In this document: in pieces, positions 50,725-60,756 of the stretch
How the letters are laid out: each line of letters opens with the position of its first letter
Numbering within the stretch: the stretch's first letter is position 1
NCBI GenBank assembly: GCA_902569405.1
Contig: CACFTX010000001.1
Location: forward strand, 248,001-312,000
Length of the DNA: 64,000 bases
Direction of reading: 5' to 3'
Source: an uncultured Pelagibacteraceae bacterium
Lineage (GTDB): Bacteria; Pseudomonadota; Alphaproteobacteria; Pelagibacterales; Pelagibacteraceae
Program-made: the position numbers and the translations under genes
The notes under the pieces: generated by a model
The model's database searches: none
What the model was told of the DNA's origin: nothing
Seen by the model: the letters and a program-made list of their open reading frames with translations, nothing else

Positions 50725-51162
50725 ATGAGACACGGTTTAGTAAATAAAAAATTAAATAGAACTTCTGAACATAGAAAAGCTCTATTAAAAAATATGCTTA
50801 ATTCGCTTATAAAATATGAGCAAATTACAACTACTTTACCTAAAGCTAAATTTTTAAAACCACAAGCAGATAAGATAATTACACTGGGAAAAAAGGAAAA
50901 TTTACATACAACAAAATTGTTAATGTCCAAATTACAAAATATTCAATCTGCAAATAAAGTTAGAAAAACTCTTTCAAAAAGATATGAAAAAAGAAATGGC
51001 GGATATACAAGGATAGTTAAAACCGGTTTCAGACATGGTGACAAAGCACCAATGGCAGTTATTGAATTTGTGGATAGAGATAAAGAAGCAAAAAAAATTG
51101 ACAGAAAGAAAAAAGATATCACCAAAGATAAAAAAGAAGAAAAAAAATTAGCAACAGCCTAA
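50725..51162 (+). CDS. rplQ: 50S ribosomal protein L17
   Basis: 145 aa. MRHGLVNKKLNRTSEHRKAL and NGGYTRIVKTGFRHGDKAPM are diagnostic. A lysine-rich C-terminal tail of about 25 residues extends it beyond the usual 120. Last gene of the alpha operon; no clear terminator follows, and the next gene starts 20 bp on. Confidence 0.98.
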   Translation: MRHGLVNKKLNRTSEHRKALLKNMLNSLIKYEQITTTLPKAKFLKPQADKIITLGKKENLHTTKLLMSKLQNIQSANKVRKTLSKRYEKRNGGYTRIVKTGFRHGDKAPMAVIEFVDRDKEAKKIDRKKKDITKDKKEEKKLATA

Positions 51163-51182
51163 TTTTAAAATAATATAAATTA

Positions 51183-52097
51183 ATGAAAAAGATCTACAGT
51201 GTAGACAAATCGTTTGATAATATGCGTATTGATCGATGGGTTAGAAAAAAATTAGGTAAATTACCACAAGGGTTTATAGAAAAAAAATTAAGAAATGGTC
51301 AAATAAAAGTAAATAATAAAAAAATTAAAAGCTCATATAAAATAAAAACTAATGAACAGATTGAAATATTTAGTTTTGATTTTAAAATAATGAAAAAACA
51401 AGAACAAAAGAAATTCAATCCAAATAAACATGTAATTAAATCAAATGAAGATTTGATTATTGACAATAATGATAATTTTGTAGTTATTAACAAAAAATCA
51501 GGAATATCTGTTCAAGGCGGAACTAAGTCTAAAAAGAATTTAATTGATATATTTTCTAAGAGTGAAATATTTGAAAATTCAAAACCATTTTCTGTACACA
51601 GGTTGGATAAAGATACTTCTGGTGTTTTTGTTATTGCAAAAAATAGAGAAACAGCGCAACTTCTTACTACTTTATTTAGATTAAGAAAAGTCTACAAAAC
51701 TTACTTAGGTATCTGCCACGGTGAAATTTCTAAAAATTCTGGTGAATGGAACTCTGATTTAATTAGGTATGAAAACAATAAGCAAATAACTGAAAGTGCA
51801 AAAACTCTTTATAAAGTTTTAGATAAAAATTCTATATGTAGCCTTATTGAGATGAAACCTATTACTGGTCGTAAACATCAGTTAAGGAAGCAATTATATT
51901 CAATTGGACATCCTCTTTATGGAGATCAGAAATATAATCTTGGCATAAAAAATAAAGGAATAAATAAAAATTTAATGCTCCATGCTTATCAAATTAAATT
52001 TATGATTAATGATAAAAAATTTACTTATAAAGCTTTACTACCTGAGTATTTTAAGAAATTATTAAAAATTAAAAAGCTTAACTTTTTAGATTCTTAA
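51183..52097 (+). CDS. RluA-family 23S rRNA pseudouridine synthase (RluC/RluD type)
   Basis: 304 aa. An N-terminal S4 RNA-binding domain (residues 14-62, [20 protein letters not shown]) is followed by the synthase domain, with the catalytic Asp142 in HRLDKDTSG (139-147) and a late [20 protein letters not shown]. RluC and RluD cannot be separated by motif alone; the interrupted S4-to-catalytic linker resembles RluC. Its last 20 bases overlap the convergent lipB gene. Confidence 0.92.
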   Translation: MKKIYSVDKSFDNMRIDRWVRKKLGKLPQGFIEKKLRNGQIKVNNKKIKSSYKIKTNEQIEIFSFDFKIMKKQEQKKFNPNKHVIKSNEDLIIDNNDNFVVINKKSGISVQGGTKSKKNLIDIFSKSEIFENSKPFSVHRLDKDTSGVFVIAKNRETAQLLTTLFRLRKVYKTYLGICHGEISKNSGEWNSDLIRYENNKQITESAKTLYKVLDKNSICSLIEMKPITGRKHQLRKQLYSIGHPLYGDQKYNLGIKNKGINKNLMLHAYQIKFMINDKKFTYKALLPEYFKKLLKIKKLNFLDS

Positions 52098-52698
52098 GAA
52101 AATTCTTTATTAATTCACTTGATAAGTTGCTGTAATTTTGTTTTTTAATTGAACAAAGATTAATTAAATTTTTGTGATTAATTCCACAAGGAGTTATTTT
52201 CTCATATTTTTTTAAATCAGTTTTAATATTTATTGAAAATCCATGATAAGCTATCCATCTCTTAACTCTAATTCCTATTGCTGCAACTTTTTTAGTTTTT
52301 TTATTTTGTCTGACCCAAATACCTATTTTTTTTCTGTCAGATAATGACTTAATTTTATATTTTTTAAGCGTTTCTATTATTGTTATTTCAATAATATTTA
52401 TTAATTTTCTTATATCTTTATTTCTATTATTTAAATCTAAAACAAAATAGCAAATTAATTGACCTGGTCCATGGTATGTAATTTTTCCTCCACGATTAGT
52501 TTTAAGTATGTCTATAGACTTATCTAAAATTTCATTTTCTTTGTAACTGGTACCTGCGGTGTAGATTGAAGGATGTTCCAATATCCACATTAGTTCTCTT
52601 CCTTTTTTTTTAAGCATTTTATCAATTCGTTCTTCAAGGAAGTTTATAGCTTTAACGTATTCTATGGGTTTTTTGCTTTTTTTGATCTCTATACTCAT
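52078..52698 (-). CDS. lipB: Octanoyl-[acyl carrier protein]:protein octanoyltransferase
   Basis: 206 aa. Transfers octanoate to lipoyl domains, first step of lipoate synthesis. [21 protein letters not shown] minus its final residue is the signature region; the catalytic Lys is in [10 protein letters not shown] and the catalytic Cys in ITPCGINH. Overlaps the pseudouridine synthase tail to tail. It is divergent from mgtE, with about 60 bp between starts. Confidence 0.95.
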   Translation of the reverse strand: MSIEIKKSKKPIEYVKAINFLEERIDKMLKKKGRELMWILEHPSIYTAGTSYKENEILDKSIDILKTNRGGKITYHGPGQLICYFVLDLNNRNKDIRKLINIIEITIIETLKKYKIKSLSDRKKIGIWVRQNKKTKKVAAIGIRVKRWIAYHGFSINIKTDLKKYEKITPCGINHKNLINLCSIKKQNYSNLSSELIKNFLKNLKS

Positions 52699-52759
52699 TA
52701 AAAAATTGTATTATACGTATTATGTATTAATAGTGCGTAATAAAAATATAGGTAAATTT

Positions 52760-54139
52760 ATGACTTTAATTAAAAAAGTAAAAGATAAAAAAGTCAATTT
52801 TGAATTTAATAAAGAATACATTAAAGTTGTAACAGACAAAATAGCTAATAATGATGCATTATTTATTAATAATTCATTTAAAGAAGTGCATCCAGCAGAT
52901 GCAGCTGATATTATAGAACATTTAAGTGAAAGTGATAGAGAAAGTTTAATTAAATTAAATAATTTTAAGATAGATCCTGAGATTTTTGTTGAACTGAATG
53001 AATCAATTCAAAAGGAAATAATTAAATACCTATCATCAGAATCTATAGTATCGATTTTAAAAAACTTAGATTCAGATGATTCAATTCAGATATTAGAAAA
53101 TATAGATGAAAAAAATAAAAATAGCATATTAAGTTCACTACCTCCAAAAGATCGTTTTGCTTTACTAGAAAGCTTAAGTTATCCAGAAGATTCTGCTGCT
53201 AGAATAATGCAGAGACAATTTACTGCCATTCCTAGTAATTGGTCTGTTGGGCAAACAATAGATTATTTGAGAGAAAACAAAGATCTACCAGAAGAATTTT
53301 TAGAAATTTTTATAGTTGATAACGAATTTAAACCAATTGGTACTGTACCTTCTTCAAAAGTTTTAAGAACTTCAAGAGAATCTAAAATGATTTCTATAAT
53401 GAACGAAAGTCAATTATCTATACCTGTGGAAATGGATAGGGAAGAAGTTGGACACTTGTTTGAAAACTATAACCTTAATTCGGCTTGCGTAGTGGACAAA
53501 AATAATAAATTAGTTGGAATGATTACAAGTGATGACGTATTGACAGTATTAAAAGAGGAAGCAGAAGAAGACGCTTTGAGATTAGCTGGTGTTGGAGATG
53601 AAGAGATTACCGATGGAATTTTTAAAAAAACTAAAAGAAGATTCAATTGGCTTTTATTAAATTTGTTTACTGCTTTCTTGGCCACATGGGTAATAAGTAT
53701 ATTCGGTGCTACAATTGAGCAGATGGTTGCTTTGGCCTTTCTAATGCCCATAGTAGCTTCAATGGGTGGTAATGCAGGAATGCAAACATTAGCAGTAACT
53801 ATTAGAACAATTGCAACTAATGAACTTACAAAAAATAATTTTAACCAAAATATTTTAAAAGAATTTTCAATTGGTGTTTTAAATGGAATTATATTTGCAA
53901 TGATAAGTGCATTTATTGTGCAAATATGGTTTCAGGATATTAAGCTATCATTTATAATTTCAATTTCTATGATTTTAAATATGATAGTAGCGGGTTTATT
54001 TGGTATACTTGTTCCCATAACGTTAAAAAAATTTAATATAGATCCAGCAATAGCATCAAGTGTTTTTGTAACAACTATAACTGATGTAATTGGCTTTTTA
54101 TCTTTTTTAGGAATTGGGGCTTATTTTTTTTATACGTAA
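52760..54139 (+). CDS. mgtE: Magnesium transporter MgtE
   Basis: 459 aa from ATG 52760. Layout is the MgtE standard: N-domain helical repeats (VHPADAADIIEHL, LPPKDRFALLESL), a pair of CBS domains (EIFIVDNEFKPIGTV, ACVVDKNNKLVGMITSDDV), a connecting helix, then five membrane helices from about residue 295, including the selectivity segment MPIVASMGGNAGMQTLAV. The frame stays open to 52664, but that would overlap the lipB start region and add a non-family extension. Imports or gates Mg2+ at the inner membrane. Confidence 0.95.
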   Translation: MTLIKKVKDKKVNFEFNKEYIKVVTDKIANNDALFINNSFKEVHPADAADIIEHLSESDRESLIKLNNFKIDPEIFVELNESIQKEIIKYLSSESIVSILKNLDSDDSIQILENIDEKNKNSILSSLPPKDRFALLESLSYPEDSAARIMQRQFTAIPSNWSVGQTIDYLRENKDLPEEFLEIFIVDNEFKPIGTVPSSKVLRTSRESKMISIMNESQLSIPVEMDREEVGHLFENYNLNSACVVDKNNKLVGMITSDDVLTVLKEEAEEDALRLAGVGDEEITDGIFKKTKRRFNWLLLNLFTAFLATWVISIFGATIEQMVALAFLMPIVASMGGNAGMQTLAVTIRTIATNELTKNNFNQNILKEFSIGVLNGIIFAMISAFIVQIWFQDIKLSFIISISMILNMIVAGLFGILVPITLKKFNIDPAIASSVFVTTITDVIGFLSFLGIGAYFFYT

Positions 54140-54949
54140 TTAGAAATTATCAATTAATCGTATATTATTAATGTAAAAGGAAATAAATATTTTAAAATTA
54201 TATTTATTAATATTTTTTGAAAAATCTATTTTATTTCTTGCTTCTATATATTCAATTTTTATTTTTTTAGATTCAATTTTTTTTTTTAAATCATTAGTTT
54301 TTTTAATATTTTTAAAATTTCTATTACATAATAAGTAAAATTTTTTAATAATTTTTGTTATCAAAGATGCTTTTTTAATTGCCTTTCTTGAAAGTAGAAA
54401 ATTTCTTGATGAATATGGTAAAGTGTTTTTTAATCTAATAGTTTTGCAAGTTATGATTTTAGTATTAAATTTATTATTAATAAATTTTTTAATAAGGTAA
54501 ATTTGCTGATAATCCTTTTCTCCCAAAAACATATATTTTGGCTTAATGTTTGTTAAAAACTGTTTAATAACGCCTAAAACTCCTTCAAAATGACCCGGTC
54601 TATATTTTGCGCATAATATTTTATCTTTTTTGTGTATTTTGATTTTCATATTTTTTTTATTTTTATAAATTTCGCTTATTTTAGGAATTAATAAATAATC
54701 AACTTTTAATTTTTTAAGAATCTTAATATCATTACTCAATTTTCTAGGATATTTTTTATAATCATTTGACTTATTAAATTGTGATGGATTAACAAAAATA
54801 CTTACTAGAGTTTTTTTACATTTTAACTTGCACGATTTAATCAATGAAATATGACCCTTATGAAGGGCGCCCATAGTAGGAACAAACCCTATATTTGCCT
54901 TAAAATTAACTTCTTTATTTAATTTATTAATACTTTTAAAAATTATCAT
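54140..54949 (-). CDS. panC: Pantothenate synthetase
   Basis: 269 aa ATP-dependent ligase joining pantoate and beta-alanine. FVPTMGALHKGHISLI (22-37) holds the HxGH adenylylation motif; SIFVNPSQFN and the late LPYSSRNFLLS (binding pantoyl adenylate) agree. Very lysine-rich. It abuts the mgtE stop with no gap and is divergent from galU across 31 bp. No panB or panD nearby. Confidence 0.95.
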   Translation of the reverse strand: MIIFKSINKLNKEVNFKANIGFVPTMGALHKGHISLIKSCKLKCKKTLVSIFVNPSQFNKSNDYKKYPRKLSNDIKILKKLKVDYLLIPKISEIYKNKKNMKIKIHKKDKILCAKYRPGHFEGVLGVIKQFLTNIKPKYMFLGEKDYQQIYLIKKFINNKFNTKIITCKTIRLKNTLPYSSRNFLLSRKAIKKASLITKIIKKFYLLCNRNFKNIKKTNDLKKKIESKKIKIEYIEARNKIDFSKNINKYNFKIFISFYINNIRLIDNF

Positions 54950-54980
54950 TTATGGTACTTCACATAGTTAATACATATTA

Positions 54981-55796
54981 ATGATCAGACAAGCAATAAT
55001 ACCATTAGCCGGATTAGGCACAAGACTTTTACCAATTACAAGTGTATTTCCCAAGGAGCTTTTACCAATCAACGGAAAGCCAGGTATTGAATATATTATA
55101 GAGGAATGTATTGAAGCGGGTATTAAAGAAATCATATTTATAATATCAAAAAAAAAGGAATTAATTAAAAGATATTTTTACAATGATCAATTTTATAAAA
55201 AAATTATAAGGAAGAAGAGAGACAAAAGAATATTGAATGAGTATAAAAAAATACAAAAATATAGAAAAATGATTAAGTTTGTGTACCAAAATAAACCAAA
55301 AGGCACAGGTGATGCGGTGTTAAAAACAAGAAATATTATCAAGGATAATTTTTTTTTAATGTTGTTGCCAGATGATTTGATTATCCAAAAAAACTGCTCG
55401 AAAGACATGATTCTATTACATAAAAAAAAAAAATGCTCAATAATGGCGAGTATGTTAGTAAATAAAAAAACTGTTAATAGATGGGGAATATATTCAAAAA
55501 AATCCAAAATAAATAAAAATAATTTTTATATTAAAGATGTAGTTGAAAAACCAAGTATAAAGTTAGCTCCTTCTAACAATGCTGTAATTGGAAGATATAT
55601 TTTACCTAAAAAAATATTTTTAAAACTAACAAAACAAAAAAAAGGAAAAAGTGGTGAAATTCATATCACCGACGCTATAAGAAAACTAATCAATGAAGGT
55701 GAATTATTTATTGCCCATACATTTAAAGGTAAATATTTGGACTGTGGTACAATGAGTGGTTATATTAAATCATCACTTGAGGTATCTAAAATATGA
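54981..55796 (+). CDS. galU: UTP-glucose-1-phosphate uridylyltransferase
   Basis: 271 aa, a little short of the usual 290-300. GLGTRLLPITSVFPKELLPI (11-30) is the nucleotide-binding signature; KGTGDAVL, LLPDDLI and VVEKPS follow. Makes UDP-glucose. ATGA-coupled to ugd, so the pair should produce UDP-glucuronate for surface glycans or lipids. Confidence 0.94.
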   Translation: MIRQAIIPLAGLGTRLLPITSVFPKELLPINGKPGIEYIIEECIEAGIKEIIFIISKKKELIKRYFYNDQFYKKIIRKKRDKRILNEYKKIQKYRKMIKFVYQNKPKGTGDAVLKTRNIIKDNFFLMLLPDDLIIQKNCSKDMILLHKKKKCSIMASMLVNKKTVNRWGIYSKKSKINKNNFYIKDVVEKPSIKLAPSNNAVIGRYILPKKIFLKLTKQKKGKSGEIHITDAIRKLINEGELFIAHTFKGKYLDCGTMSGYIKSSLEVSKI

Positions 55797-57091
55797 AATT
55801 ATGTATGATAGGCACAGGTTATGTTGGGTTAGTAAGTGGCGTATGTTTTTCTGACTTAGGTAATGAAGTCATATGTGTAGATAATGATGTAAATAAAATT
55901 GATTTGTTGCGGAAGGGAAAAGTTCCAATATATGAACCAGGATTATCAGAGCTTGTAGTTAAAAATTATAAAAATAAAAGATTAACTTTTTCTACTGATT
56001 TAAAAAAGTCAGTTAAATCTTCTGATATAATCTTTATTTGTGTAGGTACGCCTACAAAAAAAAATAGTAATTCTGCCGATTTAAAACAAATTTATAATGT
56101 TGCTAGAGAAATAAAATCATCAATAAATAGCTTTAAAATAATTATTACCAAATCAACAGTTCCGGTTACAACTGGAGATGAAATTGAAAAAATTTTATCT
56201 AAAAAAAATAATAAAAGCAAATTTTCTGTAGTATCAAATCCTGAATTTTTAAGAGAAGGTGAAGCCATTAGAGACTTTACATATCCCGATAGAATTGTAG
56301 TTGGTTCAAATGACATAAGATCAAATCGTGTTTTAAGAAATTTATATGCACCTTTGATTTCAAAAGGAGCCCAATATGTTTACACATCAAGAAGAGCTGC
56401 AGAATTAATAAAGTATGCATCAAATGCATTTCTTGCTACAAAAATTACTTTCATTAATGAAATAGCTAATTTATGTGAAAAAACAGGTATAAATGTTGAA
56501 GATATATCTATCGGTATGGGTTTAGATAAGAGAATAGGGAGCAGATTTCTAAGAGCTGGACCTGCTTATGGTGGATCTTGTTTTCCAAAAGATACAAAAG
56601 CTATTATTTCAACTGGAGATAAGTTTAAAACAAATTTATCAGTTATTAAGTCAGTAATTAAATCCAATAAAAATAGATCAAATTTCCTTCTCAATAGAGT
56701 ATATGAAATTTTGAATAAAAAAATTAAAAATAAAAAAATAACTTTTTTAGGTGTTACTTTTAAAGCTAACACAGACGATATGAGAGACTCATCTAGTCTT
56801 ACCATGATACCTTTATTGTCAAAAAAAGGTGCAATAATTAAATATTTTGATCCAACTGGATATAAAAAGGAATTTTCAAAAGTTAAAAACGTATCTAGTG
56901 CAAATACAATTAAAGAATCTGTAGTGGGTTCTGATCTTGTAATTATTCATACAGAGTGGAATGATTTTAAATCAATAAACTTTAAAAGTTTAATAAAAGG
57001 TAAAAAATTTATTATTTATGATATGAGAAATATATATTCTCCAAAAAAAATAAGAGCACAAGGTTTCAAATATTATAGTGTTGGGAGATAA
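55793..57091 (+). CDS. ugd: UDP-glucose 6-dehydrogenase
   Basis: 432 aa. N-terminal Rossmann domain (MIGTGYVGLVSGVCFSDLG), central dimer helix, and catalytic Cys in GGSCFPKDTKA (about 260-270); C-terminal UDP-binding domain with FLGVTFKANTDDMRDSSS. Oxidises UDP-glucose twice to UDP-glucuronate with NAD. Converges on the RidA-like gene, with 3 bp between. Confidence 0.96.
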   Translation: MKLCMIGTGYVGLVSGVCFSDLGNEVICVDNDVNKIDLLRKGKVPIYEPGLSELVVKNYKNKRLTFSTDLKKSVKSSDIIFICVGTPTKKNSNSADLKQIYNVAREIKSSINSFKIIITKSTVPVTTGDEIEKILSKKNNKSKFSVVSNPEFLREGEAIRDFTYPDRIVVGSNDIRSNRVLRNLYAPLISKGAQYVYTSRRAAELIKYASNAFLATKITFINEIANLCEKTGINVEDISIGMGLDKRIGSRFLRAGPAYGGSCFPKDTKAIISTGDKFKTNLSVIKSVIKSNKNRSNFLLNRVYEILNKKIKNKKITFLGVTFKANTDDMRDSSSLTMIPLLSKKGAIIKYFDPTGYKKEFSKVKNVSSANTIKESVVGSDLVIIHTEWNDFKSINFKSLIKGKKFIIYDMRNIYSPKKIRAQGFKYYSVGR

Positions 57092-57094
57092 ATT

Positions 57095-57556
57095 TTAGTT
57101 TAATTCAAAAATTGCATCAACTTCAACTGAAACTCCCAATGGTAGACTATTTGTACTTACAGCAGCTCTTGTGTGCATACCTATATCTCCAAATATAGAA
57201 GCTATTAAATCAGATGCACCATTAATTACTTTAGGTTGTTCTGTAAAATTTTCAGTTGAATTTACAAATCCAGTTAATTTAATGCAAGATTTAACTTTAG
57301 ATAAATCATTATCACAGGCTTTTTTAACTTGGGCAATGATGCTTAATGCGCATCTTTTTGCTGCATTGTAACCTGCTTCTGTATCTAAATCTTTTCCTAC
57401 TTTTCCTTTTATTAGTTGACCACTTTCATCAATTGAAATCTGCCCTGATATAAATAACATTTTACCTAAAATTTTTGTAGCTACATAATTTCCAACAGGT
57501 GCTTTTGCCTCAGGAAGTTTTATGTTAAGTTTTTTTAATTTATCTTCATAAGTCAT
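57095..57556 (-). CDS. RidA/YjgF-family protein
   Basis: 153 aa, longer than classical RidA (about 128) and resembling the YjgF_like_1 branch. FISGQISIDESGQLIKGKVG, CIKLTGFVNSTENF and HTRAAVSTNSLPLGVSVEVD are family elements; the Arg in HTRAAV corresponds to the residue needed for imine hydrolysis in RidA. Role is therefore probably enamine/imine clearance, unproven for this branch. Overlaps topA by four bases (ATGA). Confidence 0.9.
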   Translation of the reverse strand: MTYEDKLKKLNIKLPEAKAPVGNYVATKILGKMLFISGQISIDESGQLIKGKVGKDLDTEAGYNAAKRCALSIIAQVKKACDNDLSKVKSCIKLTGFVNSTENFTEQPKVINGASDLIASIFGDIGMHTRAAVSTNSLPLGVSVEVDAIFELN

Positions 57557-60138
57557 TTTGATTTCCTTTTTTTTGATTTTTTAATTTTATCGTATTCTTT
57601 TCTTTTCTCAATTAATATTAATGCTTCTTCCATTGTAAGTTCTGTAGGATCTTTTTCTTCAGGTATAGTTGCATTAAGTGATTTGTATTTAATGTAAGGA
57701 CCATATTGACCTTTCATAACCCTTACTGGTTTTTTGTCTTCAGGGTGTTCACCTAAATCTTTTATCACAGAAGAAGACATTCTCCCTGGTTTTGCTTCAG
57801 CTATCAAACTCACAGCTCTATTAAGACCTATTGAAAAAATTTCCTCAATATTTTCAATTCTTGCAGATTTATTTTCACATTTTAAATATGGACCAAATCT
57901 ACCAGTATTTAATGTAATTTCTTTTTGGTTATCAGGATTTATTCCTAGAGATTTTGGTAGTGAACATAAAAATTGCGCTTTTTCTAAATCAATACTTTCT
58001 AATTCCAGTCCCTTAGGTATAGAAACATTTTTAAAAAGTTCATTAACATCTGACTTTTGTTTTTTAATTTTCTTTTTTTTCTTAGTAGATTTTTCAACTT
58101 CCATATCATCCAAAATTTTTTCATATTGAAGATAAGGGCCAAATCTTCCATTTTTCAGGTATATATCTTTTCCATTTTCATGTTTTCCAATAAATTTTGG
58201 CTCAGCTAATCGAGCTTGAGCAGCAGCTTTTGCTTTAGATAATGGTCGCGTAAATTTACATTCTGGATAATTTGAGCAACCAATAAAAGCTCCACCTCTA
58301 AAACTATTTTTTAGACTTAGTGTACCGGAATTACATAATTGGCATTTTCTAACTATATTTCCATCATTATCTTTATCAAAAACTAAGTCTCCCAAACTAT
58401 CATTTAATAAATCCAAGACTTCTCTGGTTCTTTTTTCTTTTACCTCGGACACATTGTTATTAAAATCCTTCCAAAAAAGCTCCAAAACTCTAATCCAACT
58501 TTCCTTTCCGGTGGTGATTTCATCAAGCTGATCTTCTAAACTTGCTGTGAAATTATAATCTACATATTTTGAAAATAGCTTTTCTAAAAAAGCTGAAATT
58601 AATTTACCTCTATCTGTAGGGAAAAATCTTTTATTTAATATTTCTGCATATCCTCTATTAGCTATTGTGGAAATAATACTTGCATAAGTAGATGGCCTTC
58701 CAATACCTAGCTCTTCAAGTTTTTTAACTAAACTAGCTTCAGAATATCTGGGTGGTGGTTGCGTAAAATGCTGTTCGTCTAATAAAGATTCAATATTAAC
58801 AAGACCTTTGGACATTTCTGGCAATATACTTTCATCATCGTCTTTACTAGGATTATTATATATTTTTAAAAAACCATCAAATTTAAGAACAGAACCGCTA
58901 GCCTTGCAAATTGTGTCGTTGTTGTTTGACGATATTGTAATTGTATTTCTATCAAATTTAGCTGACTCCATTTGAGAAGATAGGGCTCTACTCCAAATTA
59001 AATCGTAAAGTTTATTTTGATCTGAGCTCAAATATTTTTTAACACTTTTTGGGGTTCTAACAATGTCAGTAGGCCTTATTGCTTCATGAGCTTCTTGAGC
59101 ATTTTTTGCTTTTTTTCCAGAATAATTTAAAGCATTTTCAGGTAAATATTCATTACCAATTTCTTTTTTTATATAATCTCTAAAAGTCGAGACCACATCT
59201 TCAGATAAATTGGTTCCATCAGTTCTCATGTAGGTTATTAATCCTATTGTTTCACCTTCTATATCGATGCCTTGATAAAGTTTTTGGGCAATTTGCATTG
59301 TTCGTGATGCACCAAAACCTAATCTGCTAGAAGCTGTTTGTTGAAGTGTGGATGTTGTGAATGGACCAGAAGGATTACGATTTACTACTTTGGTTGAGAT
59401 ATCAGTAATATTAAATTTTTTTTTATTAATACTTGATATAGCTTTATTTATTTCATCTTTATTTCTAAATGAAAATTTTTCAATTTTATTATTATCCAAC
59501 AGACTGATACCAGCAGTAATATTTTTATTTTTATTATCTGTAAATTTAACACTTAAGGTCCAAAATTCTTCTGGTTTAAATGACTCTATTTCATGTTCTC
59601 TTTCAGTGATTAACTTTAAAGCAACTGATTGAACTCTTCCTGCAGATTTAGATCCCGGTAATTTTGTCCAAAGTATTGGCGAAATGTTAAATCCAACTAA
59701 ATAATCCAATGCTCTTCTAGCCATATAAGCATGGACTAACAGTGGTTCGATTTGTCTTGGATTTTCAATACCATGAATTACAGCTTTTTTAGTTATTTCA
59801 TTAAAGACAACGCGTTCAATTTCTTTGTCCTTTAAAAGTTTTTTTTCATTTAAAAATTCTTTAACATGCCAAGCAATTGCTTCACCTTCTCTGTCTGGGT
59901 CTGTAGCAAGAATTATTTTTTTAGAATCTTTTGCAGCATCTGTAATTTCTTTTAAATATTTTTTTGAAAAACTATCTACTTCCCATATCATTTTAAATTT
60001 ATTTTCAGGATCAACAGAACCATTTTTTGAAGGAAGGTCTCTTATATGTCCATAACTAGCTAAAACTGTAAAATTGCTACCTAAGTATTTGTTAATTGTT
60101 TTGGCTTTAGCAGGGCTTTCTACTATGACGAGGTTCAT
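57553..60138 (-). CDS. topA: DNA topoisomerase I
   Basis: 861 aa type IA enzyme relaxing negative supercoils. TOPRIM domain at the start (VIVESPAKAKTINKYLG, LATDPDREGEAIAWH), the catalytic Tyr in GLITYMRTDGTNLS, one Cys4 zinc finger (CQLC...CSNYPECKF), and two or three further C-terminal repeats of the NGRFGPYLQYE kind that replace zinc fingers in alphaproteobacteria. Upstream of the RidA-like gene, 37 bp downstream of plsY. Confidence 0.97.
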   Translation of the reverse strand: MNLVIVESPAKAKTINKYLGSNFTVLASYGHIRDLPSKNGSVDPENKFKMIWEVDSFSKKYLKEITDAAKDSKKIILATDPDREGEAIAWHVKEFLNEKKLLKDKEIERVVFNEITKKAVIHGIENPRQIEPLLVHAYMARRALDYLVGFNISPILWTKLPGSKSAGRVQSVALKLITEREHEIESFKPEEFWTLSVKFTDNKNKNITAGISLLDNNKIEKFSFRNKDEINKAISSINKKKFNITDISTKVVNRNPSGPFTTSTLQQTASSRLGFGASRTMQIAQKLYQGIDIEGETIGLITYMRTDGTNLSEDVVSTFRDYIKKEIGNEYLPENALNYSGKKAKNAQEAHEAIRPTDIVRTPKSVKKYLSSDQNKLYDLIWSRALSSQMESAKFDRNTITISSNNNDTICKASGSVLKFDGFLKIYNNPSKDDDESILPEMSKGLVNIESLLDEQHFTQPPPRYSEASLVKKLEELGIGRPSTYASIISTIANRGYAEILNKRFFPTDRGKLISAFLEKLFSKYVDYNFTASLEDQLDEITTGKESWIRVLELFWKDFNNNVSEVKEKRTREVLDLLNDSLGDLVFDKDNDGNIVRKCQLCNSGTLSLKNSFRGGAFIGCSNYPECKFTRPLSKAKAAAQARLAEPKFIGKHENGKDIYLKNGRFGPYLQYEKILDDMEVEKSTKKKKKIKKQKSDVNELFKNVSIPKGLELESIDLEKAQFLCSLPKSLGINPDNQKEITLNTGRFGPYLKCENKSARIENIEEIFSIGLNRAVSLIAEAKPGRMSSSVIKDLGEHPEDKKPVRVMKGQYGPYIKYKSLNATIPEEKDPTELTMEEALILIEKRKEYDKIKKSKKRKSK

Positions 60139-60175
60139 TTAATGAGAACCTACATAAAAGAATTAGATAGTCAAA

Positions 60176-60754
60176 TTAATAAATTTTAGTCTTTGATTCA
60201 GTATTATTTTTTAAGCGTTTTATATTTTCTTTATGTGTATAAAAAATTAGAATGAACATTATTATAAAAAAATAATACTTTTCACTATCAATGAAAAAAT
60301 AATGATAAACTGGTATTAATAAAGATGCCAGTAGTGATGATAAAGATGAATATTTTGAAATTAAAAATACAACAGCCCAAGTTATTATAAAACAAAGTCC
60401 CAAAATATAATTGATACAAAAAAGAATTCCAACATATGTTGCAACTCCTTTTCCACCGTTAAATTTTAACCATATTGGAAAAACATGACCCAAAAAAACT
60501 GATAACGATGAAATAAATATAAATTCAGTAAAATATATCTTAACAATAAGAATTGGAATTACAGCTTTTAAAATATCTAAAATTAAAGTGCTATAACCTA
60601 TTACTTTATTACCCGTTCTCAATACATTTGTTGCACCAATATTACCAGAACCAATTTTTCTAATATCTTTTTTTATAAATATTTTTGTTAATAAAAAACC
60701 AAATGGAATTGAACCCAATAAATAAGATATTATTGCAATTAAACCTATTTCCAT
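60176..60754 (-). CDS. plsY: Glycerol-3-phosphate acyltransferase PlsY
   Basis: 192-aa integral membrane enzyme that transfers acyl from acyl-phosphate to glycerol 3-phosphate. All three PlsY motifs are present: GSIPFGFLLTK (15-25), GSGNIGATNVLR, and FNGGKGVATYVG. Five or more hydrophobic segments. Two bases after pyrC. Confidence 0.95.
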   Translation of the reverse strand: MEIGLIAIISYLLGSIPFGFLLTKIFIKKDIRKIGSGNIGATNVLRTGNKVIGYSTLILDILKAVIPILIVKIYFTEFIFISSLSVFLGHVFPIWLKFNGGKGVATYVGILFCINYILGLCFIITWAVVFLISKYSSLSSLLASLLIPVYHYFFIDSEKYYFFIIMFILIFYTHKENIKRLKNNTESKTKIY

Positions 60755-60756
60755 AT

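Noticed and set aside
52664-52759. Longer start for mgtE
   Set aside because: It would overlap the start of lipB and add a sequence not found in MgtE; ATG 52760 fits the family length.
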